A DNA stretch of 64,000 nt from Aliiroseovarius sp. M344. Lineage in GTDB: Bacteria; Pseudomonadota; Alphaproteobacteria; Rhodobacterales; Rhodobacteraceae. The notes beneath the pieces were generated by a model. It did not search any database, had not been told where the DNA came from, and was given only the letters and a program-made list of their open reading frames with translations. Location of the stretch: positions 2,480,001 through 2,544,000 of the forward strand of contig NZ_CP081153.1 of NCBI RefSeq assembly GCF_025140835.1, read 5' to 3'. Positions 35,925-47,054 of this stretch are shown in pieces (positions within the stretch are counted from its first letter, which is position 1; each line of letters starts with the position of its first letter). Made by a program: the position numbers and the translations under genes.

Positions 35925-36797
35925 TTATTCGCCGCCGCCCAACTGGTGGACATATGCCGAAACGGCATTGATCTGGCTGTCGCTCAGCTTGCCGCTCCAG
36001 GCTGGCATCACGCCGAAGGGGCCTTCCGCAACGATCTCGGTGATCGCGTCGGCAGTGTCGCCATAAAGCCAGATGGCATCCGTCAGGTTCGGTGCACCTT
36101 GGGTGCGGTCGCCTGTACCGTCTTCCATGTGACAAGACGTGCAGTTGTCGGCAAAGACGGTTGCGCCAGCTGCTGCCAGTTCCATATTGGCCTCTGCTTT
36201 GGTGACCGGTGAGAGTGACATCGCATAGGCCACGACCTGTGCAATTTCTTCGTCGCTCAGATAGTCATCCCCAAAGGCGGGCATTTCTGAATACCGGGTG
36301 TCGTCATCATCTTCCGACCGGATTCCGTGTCGAAGGGTCAGCTGGATATCTTCCATGGTGCCGCCCCACAGCCAGTCATTGTCCAGCAGGTTGGGATAAC
36401 CAACGTTACCGGCAGCCCCTGATCCGTGACACTGCGAACAGAAGGTCGCAAATGTCGCGCGGCCCGACTGGATCGCATAGTTGTGCAGATCGCTACCGGG
36501 TTCCAGCGCTGTCAGATCAGCCGATGCCAGCTGGGTTTCCAACTCGCCATTCATGGCAGTAAAGCGATCAATCTCAGCGGCGACTTCAGCGCGGGTTGAA
36601 TACCCAAGGTAGCCAGCCGTTGCACCTTTGATCAGTGGCCATGCGGGATAGGCGATGGTGTACCACACGCCCCAGATGATGGTCAGATAGAAGACCCACA
36701 CCCACCAACGTGGCAGCGGGTTATTGAACTCCTGAATACCGTCCCATTCATGGCCGGTCGTTTCGGGCTCTTTCTTTTCAACAGGTTTTTTACTCAT
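35925..36797 (-). CDS. ccoP: cbb3 cytochrome oxidase diheme subunit CcoP
   Basis: This is the membrane-anchored diheme cytochrome c that feeds electrons to CcoO/CcoN. It has 290 residues. An N-terminal FixP_N domain has one helix near 32-52 (WVFYLTIIWGVWY). Two heme c sites follow: CSQCH near 121 and CTSCH near 218, each with downstream Met ligands (SEMPAF, GVMPAW). The organisation matches CcoP/FixP. It is last in ccoNOQP. Confidence 0.96.
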   Translation of the reverse strand: MSKKPVEKKEPETTGHEWDGIQEFNNPLPRWWVWVFYLTIIWGVWYTIAYPAWPLIKGATAGYLGYSTRAEVAAEIDRFTAMNGELETQLASADLTALEPGSDLHNYAIQSGRATFATFCSQCHGSGAAGNVGYPNLLDNDWLWGGTMEDIQLTLRHGIRSEDDDDTRYSEMPAFGDDYLSDEEIAQVVAYAMSLSPVTKAEANMELAAAGATVFADNCTSCHMEDGTGDRTQGAPNLTDAIWLYGDTADAITEIVAEGPFGVMPAWSGKLSDSQINAVSAYVHQLGGGE

Positions 36798-36830
36798 TGC
36801 CGCAACTCCTCTTGAGCTGAGCGCCCGGGG

Positions 36831-37010
36831 TCATTCCCGGTCACCGGCAGGTTTGTCTTCATGGCGGAAGGGAATGCTGGCCGTCTCTTCGTGGACCTTG
36901 CGGCTGCCCGGGCGAAAGGCCCAGGCAACAACTGCAAGAAAGAAGATAAACATGGCCAGAAGCACCCAGCTGTCTGCGATCTCGCGAAGCAGTGAATAGG
37001 TGTCCATCAT
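36831..37010 (-). CDS. ccoQ: cbb3 cytochrome oxidase subunit CcoQ
   Basis: This is a 59-residue single-helix protein (SWVLLAMFIFFLAVVAWAF at about 13-31) with a charged tail containing RPGSRK. It stabilises the cbb3 complex. It lies between ccoO and ccoP, with AGGAG before tandem ATG codons at 37010 and 37007, either of which could be used. Its small size is normal for CcoQ/FixQ. Confidence 0.92.
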   Translation of the reverse strand: MMDTYSLLREIADSWVLLAMFIFFLAVVAWAFRPGSRKVHEETASIPFRHEDKPAGDRE

Positions 37011-37019
37011 CCCGTCTCC

Positions 37020-37745
37020 TTACCGGCTCGGGTCGGGCGTAAAGGTCGAGAAGTCGACCAAAGTACCCAACATCTGCATGTAGGCGATCAGTGCGTCCAT
37101 TTCCGAAACACCCGGCGCGCCGTCGAAGTTGCGCACTTGCGCTTTCGGATAGCGTGCCAGAAGCCCATCATAGTCGCTGTCAGGATCTGCCTGTGCCAGC
37201 CAGTCGGCTGCGGCGTTTTCCATCTGCTCGTCGGTGTAAGGCACACCGACCATCTGATTGGCTTTCAACAGGTCTTCGATATATGTCGGCTCGATCAGGC
37301 GATCCGCCAGGAAGGCATATTTCGGCATCACCGATTCCGGCACGACCGACTGCGGATCTTTCAGGTGATCCACATGCCATTCATCCGAATACCGGCCACC
37401 GACGCGGGCAAGGTCGGGCCCGGTCCGCTTCGATCCCCACTGGAACGGATGGTCATACTGACTTTCCGCGGCCAGCGAGTAATGGCCGTAACGCTCCACC
37501 TCGTCGCGCATCGGGCGGATCATCTGCGAGTGACAGACATAGCAGCCTTCACGCACATAGATGTTCCGACCCTCAAGCTCGAGCGGCGAATAGGGGCGCA
37601 TGCCTTCTACATCCTCGATCGTATTTTCGAGGTAGAAGAGCGGTGCGATCTCTACGATACCACCCACGGTGACAACCAGAAGGCTACCGACCAGAAGAAG
37701 CGTTGCGTTCTTTTCAAGAACAACGTGTTTGTCGAGAATTCCCAT
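37020..37745 (-). CDS. ccoO: cbb3 cytochrome oxidase monoheme subunit CcoO
   Basis: This is a membrane-anchored cytochrome c of the cbb3 oxidase, 241 residues. One N-terminal helix is at about 14-36. The heme c site CYVCHSQ is near 70. [15 protein letters not shown] follows, which is a CcoO signature, and the distal Met is in [10 protein letters not shown]. The gene follows ccoN by 14 bp and precedes ccoQ by 9 bp. Confidence 0.96.
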   Translation of the reverse strand: MGILDKHVVLEKNATLLLVGSLLVVTVGGIVEIAPLFYLENTIEDVEGMRPYSPLELEGRNIYVREGCYVCHSQMIRPMRDEVERYGHYSLAAESQYDHPFQWGSKRTGPDLARVGGRYSDEWHVDHLKDPQSVVPESVMPKYAFLADRLIEPTYIEDLLKANQMVGVPYTDEQMENAAADWLAQADPDSDYDGLLARYPKAQVRNFDGAPGVSEMDALIAYMQMLGTLVDFSTFTPDPSR

Positions 37746-37759
37746 TGGTCCTTCCCTCC

Positions 37760-39361
37760 TTATTCAGCCGGAGCCGCTTGGGCGTCATCGGCAGTTTCAA
37801 CTGCCGGCGAACGCTTAACGGTCATCCAAAGGTTGTAGCACATGATCAAGGCACCCGTGAGGAACAGAACCCCACCCATACCGCGCACCACATACATCGG
37901 GAACTTGGCGGCAACGGTGTCAGCGAACGAGTTCACCAGGAAGCCTTGCGCGTCAACTTCACGCCACATCAGGCCTTCCATGATCCCGGTCACCCACATC
38001 GACGCGGCGTAAAGCACGATACCGATGGTGGCGAGCCAGAAGTGCCAGCTGACCAGTTTGTTGCTATAAAGGCCCGCGCGGTTCCACAGTTTGGGGACCA
38101 GGAAGTAGAGCATCCCGAAGGTGATCATACCGTTCCAGCCCAGCGCACCCGAGTGCACGTGACCAATAGTCCAGTCAGTATAGTGCGACAGCGAGTTCAC
38201 GGCGCGGATCGACATCATCGGACCTTCAAAGGTCGACATGCCGTAAAAGCCGATCGACACAACCATCATCCGGATGACCGGATCGGTGCGCAGTTTGTCC
38301 CAGGCGCCAGACAAGGTCATCAGACCGTTGATCATGCCGCCCCAGCTCGGCATCCACAGGATGATCGAGAACACCATGCCCAAGGTCCCAGCCCAGTCAG
38401 GCAGAGCGGTATAGTGCAAGTGGTGCGGACCAGCCCAGATATACAGGAAGATCAGCGCCCAGAAGTGAATGATTGACAGTTTGTAGGAGAACACAGGGCG
38501 TTCAGCCTGTTTCGGCACGAAGTAGTACATCATACCAAGGAAGCCAGCCGTCAGGAAGAAGCCAACCGCGTTGTGGCCGTACCACCACTGCGTCATGGCA
38601 TCCTGCACACCCGAGAAGAGTTGCACAGATTTCGAACCGAACAACGACACCGGCATGGCCAGATTGTTGATCACATGCAGCATCGCGATGGTGATGATGA
38701 ACGACAGATAGAACCAGTTGGCGACATAGATATGCGGCTCTTTCCGCTTCATGAGCGTGCCCATGAACAACAGCAGATAGGCCACCCAAACGATGGTCAG
38801 CCACAGGTCAGTATACCATTCTGGTTCGGCGTATTCTTTTGACTGGGTCGCGCCCAGCAGATAGCCGGTAGCGGCCAAAAGGATCACGATCTGGTAACCC
38901 CAGAACACGAACCATGCCAAGTTGCCGCCCCAAAGGCGTGCGCCCGAGGTGCGTTGTACAACATACATCGAGGACGTAATCAGCGCGGTACCGCCAAATG
39001 CAAAAATCACCGCAGAGGTATGCAGCGGGCGCAAGCGTCCAAAGTTTAGATATCCCTCGGCCCAGCCAAAGTTAAGGCTTGGAAACGCCAGCTGAAACGC
39101 GATGAACGTCCCAACCAGAAACCCAACTGCGCCCCAAAAGGCGGTCAGAGCAACGCCCACGCGCACGGGGCCATCCATATAGCCGGTTTCCACGACCTTC
39201 TCTTCACCCACACGGCGGAGTGAAAAGACAAACAGGCCGGCCGCGATCAACGTCACCAGGAGAGCGTGCACCTGATACGCGATGTCGCGGGCATAACTTG
39301 CGGCGATTGCGGCCATCACTGCGATGAGGCCGTAGATCGCCAATTTGAGGTAATCCCACAT
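37760..39361 (-). CDS. ccoN: cbb3 cytochrome oxidase catalytic subunit CcoN
   Basis: This is the oxygen-reducing subunit with hemes b and b3 and CuB, 533 residues and about 12-14 helices. Heme and CuB histidines are visible in [14 protein letters not shown] near 120, in [17 protein letters not shown] near 275, in the HHLH pair of AGPHHLHYT near 330, and in [13 protein letters not shown] near 410. The frame extends 19 codons upstream, but MWDYLKLAI has an AGGGACG site. Two FNR-type boxes lie upstream. It heads ccoNOQP. Confidence 0.96.
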   Translation of the reverse strand: MWDYLKLAIYGLIAVMAAIAASYARDIAYQVHALLVTLIAAGLFVFSLRRVGEEKVVETGYMDGPVRVGVALTAFWGAVGFLVGTFIAFQLAFPSLNFGWAEGYLNFGRLRPLHTSAVIFAFGGTALITSSMYVVQRTSGARLWGGNLAWFVFWGYQIVILLAATGYLLGATQSKEYAEPEWYTDLWLTIVWVAYLLLFMGTLMKRKEPHIYVANWFYLSFIITIAMLHVINNLAMPVSLFGSKSVQLFSGVQDAMTQWWYGHNAVGFFLTAGFLGMMYYFVPKQAERPVFSYKLSIIHFWALIFLYIWAGPHHLHYTALPDWAGTLGMVFSIILWMPSWGGMINGLMTLSGAWDKLRTDPVIRMMVVSIGFYGMSTFEGPMMSIRAVNSLSHYTDWTIGHVHSGALGWNGMITFGMLYFLVPKLWNRAGLYSNKLVSWHFWLATIGIVLYAASMWVTGIMEGLMWREVDAQGFLVNSFADTVAAKFPMYVVRGMGGVLFLTGALIMCYNLWMTVKRSPAVETADDAQAAPAE

Positions 39362-39461
39362 TTTTGCGTCCCTTCGTCTTATGCCATTCGCCCCCCTCCC
39401 ACGACCGGATGGGGGCACTTCTTGACTTTTGTCGGTTTCTACCTATCTCCCCAAGCCCGCT

Positions 39462-39475
39462 TTGATCCATATCAA
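39462..39475 (-). promoter_or_regulatory. FNR-type box in the ccoN-usp intergenic region, nearer ccoN
   Basis: TTGATCCATATCAA is an exact TTGAT-N4-ATCAA match. Its centre is about 107 bp from the ccoN start, a distance compatible with activation of ccoNOQP by FnrL. Confidence 0.85.
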
Positions 39476-39505
39476 AACCGTGCCGTTGGGCTTGAAAAAC
39501 CGGGA

Positions 39506-39519
39506 TTGACCCATGTCAA
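39506..39519 (+). promoter_or_regulatory. FNR-type box in the ccoN-usp intergenic region, nearer usp
   Basis: TTGACCCATGTCAA matches the relaxed FnrL consensus TTGAY-N4-RTCAA. Its centre is about 65 bp before the usp ATG, so it probably serves usp. It is 44 bp from the other box. Confidence 0.75.
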
Positions 39520-39577
39520 AGCGTCGCAGGCGCGTCAGATGCACGCTGGTTGGCAGGCCAACCCGGAGGGCAATTCG

Positions 39578-40417
39578 ATGAACTATCGCACCATCACCAC
39601 AATCGTTACCGACACCAATTACAGCAAAGGCGCGCTTGAGGCCGCAAAAGTCATTGCAACACAGCACGATGCGCATCTGGAAGTGCTGTGTCTTGGCGTA
39701 GACCGATCTCAGCAGGGTTTTTACTATGCTGGCGCCTCGGCCATGGTCGTTCAGGACAATTTAGCGCAGGCGCGCGAAGAAGCCATCGAACTTGAGACAT
39801 TTGCGCGTCAATCGCTCGCCGCTCACGCGCTGCCTTGGTCAAGCGCGGCCCTGACCGCGCAAATTGTCGCACTAAACGGCGTCGTTGCGCACCGCACACG
39901 GTTTGCAGATCTAACGGTTCTGCCGCGTCCTTATGGCGAAGGCCGCGGCCATGACGCCGAGGCTATTGTTGAAGCCGCACTGTTTGACGGCAACGTGCCG
40001 GTTCTGGTGATGCCAGACGGTGCCAGCTATCCACAATCGGTTGGCAACGTTGTGGTGGCATGGAACGAAAGTCCCGAAGCGCTGCGTGCTGTGCGTCAGG
40101 CTTTGCCGTTCCTGAAGCAGGCCGACACAGTGTCGATTGCAGTGATTGATCCGCCCCAGCATGGCCCAGAACGGTCGGATCCCGGGGGCGCGCTCAGCCA
40201 GCTGCTTGCCCGTCACGGCGTGCGCGCCGAAGTATCTGTTTTGGCGAAAACAATGCCCCGCATCTCTGACATCCTGAACCGGCACGCCCGCGATCGGGAT
40301 GCCGATATGATTGTCATGGGGGCCTATGGGCATTCGCGGTTCCGCGAATCCATTTTAGGTGGGGCGACACGGCACATGCTGGAAGTGGCCGAAGTGCCGA
40401 TCGTGCTTGCCCATTGA
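39578..40417 (+). CDS. Tandem universal stress protein
   Basis: This is a 279-residue cytoplasmic protein with two Usp domains. The first, about 1-135, looks degenerate at the nucleotide loop. The second, about 150-279, ends with VMGAYGHSRFRESILGGATRHML, which satisfies G-2x-G-9x-G. A GGAGG lies 8 nt before the ATG at 39578. Placement opposite ccoN with an FNR-type box suggests induction at low oxygen, like other Usp proteins next to cbb3 genes. A hairpin terminator follows. Confidence 0.88.
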   Translation: MNYRTITTIVTDTNYSKGALEAAKVIATQHDAHLEVLCLGVDRSQQGFYYAGASAMVVQDNLAQAREEAIELETFARQSLAAHALPWSSAALTAQIVALNGVVAHRTRFADLTVLPRPYGEGRGHDAEAIVEAALFDGNVPVLVMPDGASYPQSVGNVVVAWNESPEALRAVRQALPFLKQADTVSIAVIDPPQHGPERSDPGGALSQLLARHGVRAEVSVLAKTMPRISDILNRHARDRDADMIVMGAYGHSRFRESILGGATRHMLEVAEVPIVLAH

Positions 40418-40437
40418 GCTTAGCTAAGAACGAAAAC

Positions 40438-40470
40438 AAAGGGCGCCGTATTGGCGCCCTTGGACTTTTT
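40438..40470. terminator. Bidirectional terminator between usp and fnrL
   Basis: The stem AAGGGCGCC/GGCGCCCTT has a 5-nt loop, with A-rich sequence on the left and TTTTT at 40466-40470 on the right. It can end both convergent transcripts. Confidence 0.85.
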
Positions 40471-40497
40471 GGTCACTTCTAGCTTAAGGCACGCCGA

Positions 40498-41238
40498 TCA
40501 GGTGATTGGTGCACCATCAACATCGTCACCGGCTTCGGACACAAGCGCTTCAAGGTCCGGGATCAAAACACGGCGTTTGCCCTGAAGCTCGATCACACCC
40601 GACTTTTTCAAAGCTGACACCTGACGGCTAACCGTTTCCAGCGTCAGACCAAGATAATCCGCCATGGATTCGCGCGTCAGCGGCAGTTCGAAGCTCATCC
40701 CATCGCGCGGCGGTCGCTTATGAAGGGATGCATCGCGGCGTGCCAGAATGGTCAGCAAGCTGGCGATCTTCTCGCGAGCGGTTTTGCGGCCAAGCACAAG
40801 CATCCATTCCCGCGCACTGTCGAGTTCATCCAATGTCATCTGCAAAAGCCGCGTGCCGATCGCAGGCGTCTTTTCCATCATGTCTTCAAAGGGTTTTTTC
40901 CGAAAACAGCACAATGTCAGGTCGGACACAGCCACCACATCGAAAGGTGCGGTATTGCGCCCCGGTCGACCGATAAAATCGGACGGCAGCAGCAATCCGA
41001 CCATCTGGGTGCGCCCGTCTTCCATTGTTTGGCTCAGCGTTGCAATGCCACTGACAACGCTGGATACGAATTCCATCGGGTCGCCAGACCAAATCACAGG
41101 CTGCCCCGCTTCAAAGGTGCGATAGTATTTGATCGCGTCCAACTGTTCCAATTCGTCAGGTTCGCAACGCGAGCACACGGCACGGTGGCGAATCGGGCAT
41201 GTGCCGCAATCACGGGTGTTAAAACTGATGTCGTTCAT
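40498..41238 (-). CDS. fnrL: Oxygen-sensing regulator FnrL (Crp/Fnr family)
   Basis: This 246-residue regulator activates microaerobic and anaerobic genes through an oxygen-labile 4Fe-4S cluster. Cluster cysteines are visible at 11, 14, 22 and 25 (CGTCP, then VCSRC) and in the cyclic-nucleotide-like barrel (TLCCFRK near 120). Usually three N-terminal cysteines plus one internal are ligands. The C-terminal helix-turn-helix has LTLETVSRQVSALKKSG near 200-215, with the E..SR pattern that reads TTGAT. An FNR box lies 34 bp before its own ATG, pointing to autoregulation. It is divergent from hemN. Confidence 0.95.
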   Translation of the reverse strand: MNDISFNTRDCGTCPIRHRAVCSRCEPDELEQLDAIKYYRTFEAGQPVIWSGDPMEFVSSVVSGIATLSQTMEDGRTQMVGLLLPSDFIGRPGRNTAPFDVVAVSDLTLCCFRKKPFEDMMEKTPAIGTRLLQMTLDELDSAREWMLVLGRKTAREKIASLLTILARRDASLHKRPPRDGMSFELPLTRESMADYLGLTLETVSRQVSALKKSGVIELQGKRRVLIPDLEALVSEAGDDVDGAPIT

Positions 41239-41265
41239 TTTTTTATAACAAGAGAAGTATCTTGT

Positions 41266-41279
41266 TTGATCCTGATCAA
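41266..41279. promoter_or_regulatory. FNR-type box between fnrL and hemN
   Basis: TTGATCCTGATCAA is an exact consensus match. Its centre is 34 bp from the fnrL ATG and 42 bp from the hemN ATG. For hemN that spacing would place the transcription start at the start codon if the box acts at -41.5. Confidence 0.85.
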
Positions 41280-41314
41280 GGTTGCGCGCGCAATACTGCG
41301 TAAACCCTATTCGA

Positions 41315-42670
41315 ATGCAAACCTCTTCGCAACTTAAACGCCTTGGTCTTTTTGACGCGCGCGTGCCCCGCTACACCAGTTATCCAACCGCGCCTCATTT
41401 CAAGCCGGGCATCGGTGCTGAACTGTTGCCGGATTGGATAAGAGCCATCCCCGAGAATGAAGCGGTATCGCTCTACGTGCATATCCCGTTCTGCCGTCGG
41501 CTGTGTTGGTTTTGCGCGTGCCGCACCCAAGGCACCGCGACAGCCGAGCCGGTTGCCGCCTATCTGGACAGCCTGAAACAAGAGCTCGCCACGATCAAAG
41601 GCCTTCTGGCTCCGGGCATAAAAATTGAGCATTTGCACTGGGGCGGAGGTACACCAACGCTTCTGCAACCAGACATGATCACAGATTTGACCCACAGCAT
41701 CTTGAATGCCGTGCCACTTGCTGATGCCGCCCAGTTCTCGGTCGAAATCGACCCGTCCGAGATCGATGAGGCCCGTCTTGATGCCCTGGCCGCTGCCGGT
41801 ATGAACCGTGCCTCGATCGGGGTTCAGGATTTTGACCCAATGATCCAAGAGGTCATCGGTCGCCCACAAAGCTATGAGATTACAAAGCAAGCGGTCGATG
41901 GCCTGCGCGCGCGTGGGATCAACAGCCTGAACATGGATATTCTGTATGGGCTGCCTCATCAAAACACAGCGCGAATCATAGATTCGGTCGAAAAGCTGAT
42001 CAGCCTTGGCCCGGACCGGGTCGCGCTGTTTGGCTACGCACATGTGCCATGGGTCGCGCGTCGCCAAACCCTGATCCCGACCGAAGCGCTCCCATCCGCA
42101 GAAGAACGGCTTGGGCTTTATTACACGGCCCGCGACCTGTTCCTTGCCGCCGGGTATGACGAGATCGGGATCGACCACTTCGCCCTACCCTCAGATGGTC
42201 TGGCCAAGGCTCACAAGGCTGGCACCATGAAGCGCAACTTCCAGGGTTACACCGAGGATGTTTCGAAGGTGATGATCGGCGTCGGCGCCAGCTCGATCGC
42301 GCGCTATCCGCAAGGGTATGCACAGAACGAGCCCGCAACGTCGAAATACCAAGCCGCAGCCCGTGACGGTCGCCTTGCAGGTGCGAAAGGCCATGTTTTC
42401 ACAGATGAAGATATTGCGCGCGGCCGGGTGATCGAAGAGCTTCTGTGTTATTTTCGGGTGGATTTCTCGAAGCTGGCGGACGAGCTGTCGCGACCGATCG
42501 AATACTTCTTTACCATGGTCGACGGGCTGGAGTTGGCAATGCCCGGCACAACGGACCTGTCAGGCACCGTTCTTTCGATTCGGCCCGAAGCGCGGCCCGT
42601 GGCGCGCATGATCGCGCGGCACTTCGATGATTACGAGATGAATGAAAGCGGACACAGTCAGGCAGTGTAG
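41315..42670 (+). CDS. hemN: Oxygen-independent coproporphyrinogen III oxidase
   Basis: This radical-SAM enzyme converts coproporphyrinogen III to protoporphyrinogen IX without oxygen. It has 451 residues. The radical-SAM cysteines are in HIPFCRRLCWFCACR near 57-70 (CxxxCxxC). PRYTSYPTAP near the N-terminus and GGGTPTLL after the cluster are family marks. The C-terminal HemN domain is present. A TTG frame extends 11 codons upstream, but MQTSSQLKRLGLFDARVP is the accepted start. It lacks a good Shine-Dalgarno, so it may be leaderless. An FNR box is upstream. Confidence 0.95.
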   Translation: MQTSSQLKRLGLFDARVPRYTSYPTAPHFKPGIGAELLPDWIRAIPENEAVSLYVHIPFCRRLCWFCACRTQGTATAEPVAAYLDSLKQELATIKGLLAPGIKIEHLHWGGGTPTLLQPDMITDLTHSILNAVPLADAAQFSVEIDPSEIDEARLDALAAAGMNRASIGVQDFDPMIQEVIGRPQSYEITKQAVDGLRARGINSLNMDILYGLPHQNTARIIDSVEKLISLGPDRVALFGYAHVPWVARRQTLIPTEALPSAEERLGLYYTARDLFLAAGYDEIGIDHFALPSDGLAKAHKAGTMKRNFQGYTEDVSKVMIGVGASSIARYPQGYAQNEPATSKYQAAARDGRLAGAKGHVFTDEDIARGRVIEELLCYFRVDFSKLADELSRPIEYFFTMVDGLELAMPGTTDLSGTVLSIRPEARPVARMIARHFDDYEMNESGHSQAV

Positions 42671-42682
42671 TCGCTGTCTGAC

Positions 42683-43453
42683 CTAACGGTCCTTGCGCAG
42701 GGTGCGGTTACGATATCCTGCTTCGGTGGCGATATCGTCCAGAACTGTCGCCAGCGTCATTTCGTGATCGAACTTACCGGTTTGCAGGAATTCCGTGACT
42801 TCAGCGATGACCAACGGGTTCACCATCATGAACGTGTGGGTCACAGGCAAAACAATGTGATCGTTCATCCCGCTAATCCGGGTGCTGCTCACCGATACTT
42901 TTCCGTCGTCTTCCCCTTCGATCACGGCCGAATAAATTGGGTTCAACGAGCGATTTCCCGCAATCACACCCAACTCAAAATTGGCACGATCAGTTTGGTT
43001 GGGGATCGAATCTTCGCCGGTCCCAAGTTGCAGTCCCGCCGGCCCATTCAGCCATTCAAAAGGCTCCAATTCACCAAACGCGTCAACAAGCTGCGAACCT
43101 TGGTTTGGGGGGGCGAGCATGACCACACGCCCCATGTCAGCAGGGCGATTGTCCTGCAACCACACCCGCGCAAGGATGCCGCCCATCGAATGGGTTACGA
43201 AATGCACCTTCTGATCTCCGCACAAGGCGAGCGCGGGGGGAATGGCCGCTTCGACCAACACGTCAATCCTTGCCTTGGTCGACGGGTATCCCAGATTGGC
43301 CACATCATAGCCGGCAGCGCGCAGGCTTTCTTCCATCACCCACATAGATGACGGCGATCGGGCGAGCCCGTGCAGAAGCACAACGCATTCCGCGCGCGCA
43401 GGCACCGACACGGCAGCCAAAAAGCCAAGGGCAAGGGTCAACGATCGCAACAT
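42683..43453 (-). CDS. Secreted alpha/beta hydrolase (lipase/esterase-like)
   Basis: This 256-residue protein has a signal peptide ([21 protein letters not shown], cleaved about residue 21). The oxyanion region is [10 protein letters not shown], and the nucleophile elbow is THSMGG near 98. The acid and histidine are expected further on, the latter probably in LPVTHTFMM near 218. It resembles short triacylglycerol-lipase or PGAP1-like esterases. The substrate is unknown. The frame extends far upstream, but that part overlaps the nudix gene and is not coding. It ends 12 bp from hemN, convergently. Confidence 0.82.
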   Translation of the reverse strand: MLRSLTLALGFLAAVSVPARAECVVLLHGLARSPSSMWVMEESLRAAGYDVANLGYPSTKARIDVLVEAAIPPALALCGDQKVHFVTHSMGGILARVWLQDNRPADMGRVVMLAPPNQGSQLVDAFGELEPFEWLNGPAGLQLGTGEDSIPNQTDRANFELGVIAGNRSLNPIYSAVIEGEDDGKVSVSSTRISGMNDHIVLPVTHTFMMVNPLVIAEVTEFLQTGKFDHEMTLATVLDDIATEAGYRNRTLRKDR

Positions 43454-43531
43454 GCCGATTAAATACGCTCCCCAAGCACCGGTTGCGAGAGGCAGCTTGT
43501 CACAGGGCCGTCGATAAGCAAGTCTTGGCGC

Positions 43532-43993
43532 ATGTCGATATCCTTCAAAACACCACGGCTCGCTGTGCGAGGCCTGATTTTGCAAGACAATCACCTGTTG
43601 ATGGTCAATGCCTATGGCGGAGGCGTCTCTGACCTTCTGTGCCTGCCAGGCGGCGGGGTCGAGCCTGGCACCAGCCTGCCCGACAATCTGATCCGCGAGG
43701 TGCATGAGGAAACCGGCCTAACCGTTTCAGTTGGCGTGCCTGCGTTGGTCAATGAATTCCACGACCCTGACACGGGCTTTCATCAGGTCGAAGTTGTCTT
43801 TCGCTGCAGGTTGGAAACCGGGCAGCTTGACCCTTCATGGCGAGACCCCGAAGACATTGTGACTGATCGACATTGGGTTTCGCGGGACCAGATTTCTGCT
43901 TTGCACTTCCGCCCCATTTCTCTACCCGAATTGGCATGGGGAAAAAGCCAGAGCGCGCCCACTTACGACGCTTTGGAAACCATCGTCAGATAG
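43532..43993 (+). CDS. NUDIX hydrolase
   Basis: This 153-residue hydrolase acts on nucleoside diphosphate-linked compounds. The Nudix box fits G-x5-E-x7-RE-x2-EE-x-G: GGGVEPG near 47-53 and REVHEETGL near 62-70. The substrate is not evident. The ribosome site is weak. It is divergent from the lipase-like gene and is followed by a strong terminator at 43994. Confidence 0.86.
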   Translation: MSISFKTPRLAVRGLILQDNHLLMVNAYGGGVSDLLCLPGGGVEPGTSLPDNLIREVHEETGLTVSVGVPALVNEFHDPDTGFHQVEVVFRCRLETGQLDPSWRDPEDIVTDRHWVSRDQISALHFRPISLPELAWGKSQSAPTYDALETIVR

Positions 43994-44027
43994 AAAACGC
44001 CCCCGTGCAATATGCCGGGGGCGTTTT
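43994..44027. terminator. Rho-independent terminator after the NUDIX gene
   Basis: The stem AAAACGCCCCCG/CGGGGGCGTTTT with a 10-nt loop has T-runs in both directions. It separates nudix from the convergent bactofilin-like gene. Confidence 0.92.
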
Positions 44028-44045
44028 CATCGTCTCTTGCTAGGC

Positions 44046-45182
44046 TCAGCGCACTTCGGTGTAGAACCCCGGCGCGAACCAGCGGATGATCAAAGCACCT
44101 GCGCCAGCCACGGCAACGGCCAGCGTAGCGATCCACCCGATATACGGGATCAAGGCCAGCAACGTGATCGCTACGGCGCCCACCAAAGCAGCAATTGCAC
44201 GCTCTGACAGTGTTTCCGGCAACGGTCGGTTCACCGCGCCCATGACGCCAACTCCAAGGATATAGGTGCCGATAACATAGCCGGCGACAGCCAGAAGCAG
44301 GGCCAACACAATCGACGCAGGGATCAAAAGGATCCCAAACCCGGTCATTGCGAACAGGAACAGCGATCCAGCAAGCGCCGAGATGGTCAAAAAGCCCATC
44401 CAGAGTGCCCGAACTGGTGTCTCCAGCGTTCGCAACCGCAGAGCCAGCAGGAATGCAGGCGCAATCGCCGCGATCAGCGTCGCCAAGGCCGTCAGGATCA
44501 GGATTGATGTGATCTTGTCCCCAAGCCACGCGCCCCAGCCATAGCTTGAGCGATCAAACGTCGCGCCACCATCCGGGTCAGCGCGCGCGTCGAATTCTTC
44601 GGCACTGTGGCGCTCAATACGATCGGCCGGAATGACAGATGTGGGGATCGCAATCCCTTCGGGGTCGTCGGCATACAGATCAAGCTTGCCATCGATGCGG
44701 GCATTGTCGCCAAAGCTGATGTTATCGACCGCGAAGCTGGCGTCGCCCGAGATAACGTCCGTTAGCAAGATGTTTTCTGCCGCCACAAGCGCGCTGTCAC
44801 CAACAGCACCGTTGATCTCAACCCGTTGGGCCGCGACGCGCAAATCGCCCTGGATCGCATCACCGATCAGCACCGTATCGCCCGCCAATTGTGCATCACC
44901 ACCGACGGCGCCAGCAACGTTCACGTTCATACCGGCAGCATAAAGACTGTTCCCCACCGGGGCCGAAATCGACACAGAACGACCACCCACATGGGCGCTG
45001 CCGCCTACAGGCGCGGAAATAACCACTGTGTTGCCGATGACAAATGCGTCGTCCACAGCATCGCCTGACAAAGTAACATTATCTCCGGCGACATATGCGT
45101 CGCCGCCGAAGCGAAAGACCTCTTGCGCGGTGGCCGGCACCGCCAGAAGGGTCGTTATGAGAAGAGTAAGAATTCGTAACAT
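44046..45182 (-). CDS. Bactofilin-like polymer-forming domain fused to a membrane domain
   Basis: This 378-residue protein has a Sec signal peptide (about 1-20, ending PATAQ). Residues about 25-170 are a string of short beta repeats, such as GDNVTLSGDAVDDAFVIG and APVGGSAHVGGRSVS, with Gly/Asp turns like bactofilin right-handed helices. About four hydrophobic segments follow from about 225 to the end. The beta part would be periplasmic or external, unlike classic cytoplasmic bactofilins. Related unnamed proteins exist in many bacteria, but I know no proven function. A TTG five codons upstream is less likely than the ATG at 45182. Confidence 0.78.
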   Translation of the reverse strand: MLRILTLLITTLLAVPATAQEVFRFGGDAYVAGDNVTLSGDAVDDAFVIGNTVVISAPVGGSAHVGGRSVSISAPVGNSLYAAGMNVNVAGAVGGDAQLAGDTVLIGDAIQGDLRVAAQRVEINGAVGDSALVAAENILLTDVISGDASFAVDNISFGDNARIDGKLDLYADDPEGIAIPTSVIPADRIERHSAEEFDARADPDGGATFDRSSYGWGAWLGDKITSILILTALATLIAAIAPAFLLALRLRTLETPVRALWMGFLTISALAGSLFLFAMTGFGILLIPASIVLALLLAVAGYVIGTYILGVGVMGAVNRPLPETLSERAIAALVGAVAITLLALIPYIGWIATLAVAVAGAGALIIRWFAPGFYTEVR

Positions 45183-45274
45183 GGCTGTCCCCGCCAAATG
45201 TTTATGTAATACCTATTAACATAGTGGATATTTCGGCAATTTGTAAGGGGCCATTCTGAAATTTCCATTACGAA

Positions 45275-45304
45275 AGAAAAGGGCGCTCGATTGAGCGCCC
45301 TTTC
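45275..45304 (-). terminator. Terminator downstream of groESL
   Basis: The stem AAAGGGCGCTC/GAGCGCCCTTT with a 4-nt loop is followed by TTTTCTTT on the minus strand. It lies 67 bp after the groEL stop. A small additional inverted repeat, GAATTCC/GGAATTC, is at 45350-45366. Confidence 0.8.
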
Positions 45305-45370
45305 TAATACTTCTCTGAAAGACATTCGGCCATAAGGCCAGATGCAGCCGAATTCCTGACGGAATTCTTT

Positions 45371-47014
<1,644 letters not shown>

Positions 47015-47054
47015 TTAGCTTACTCCTGGAAATACGTGTAAATCGGTCAGACGA

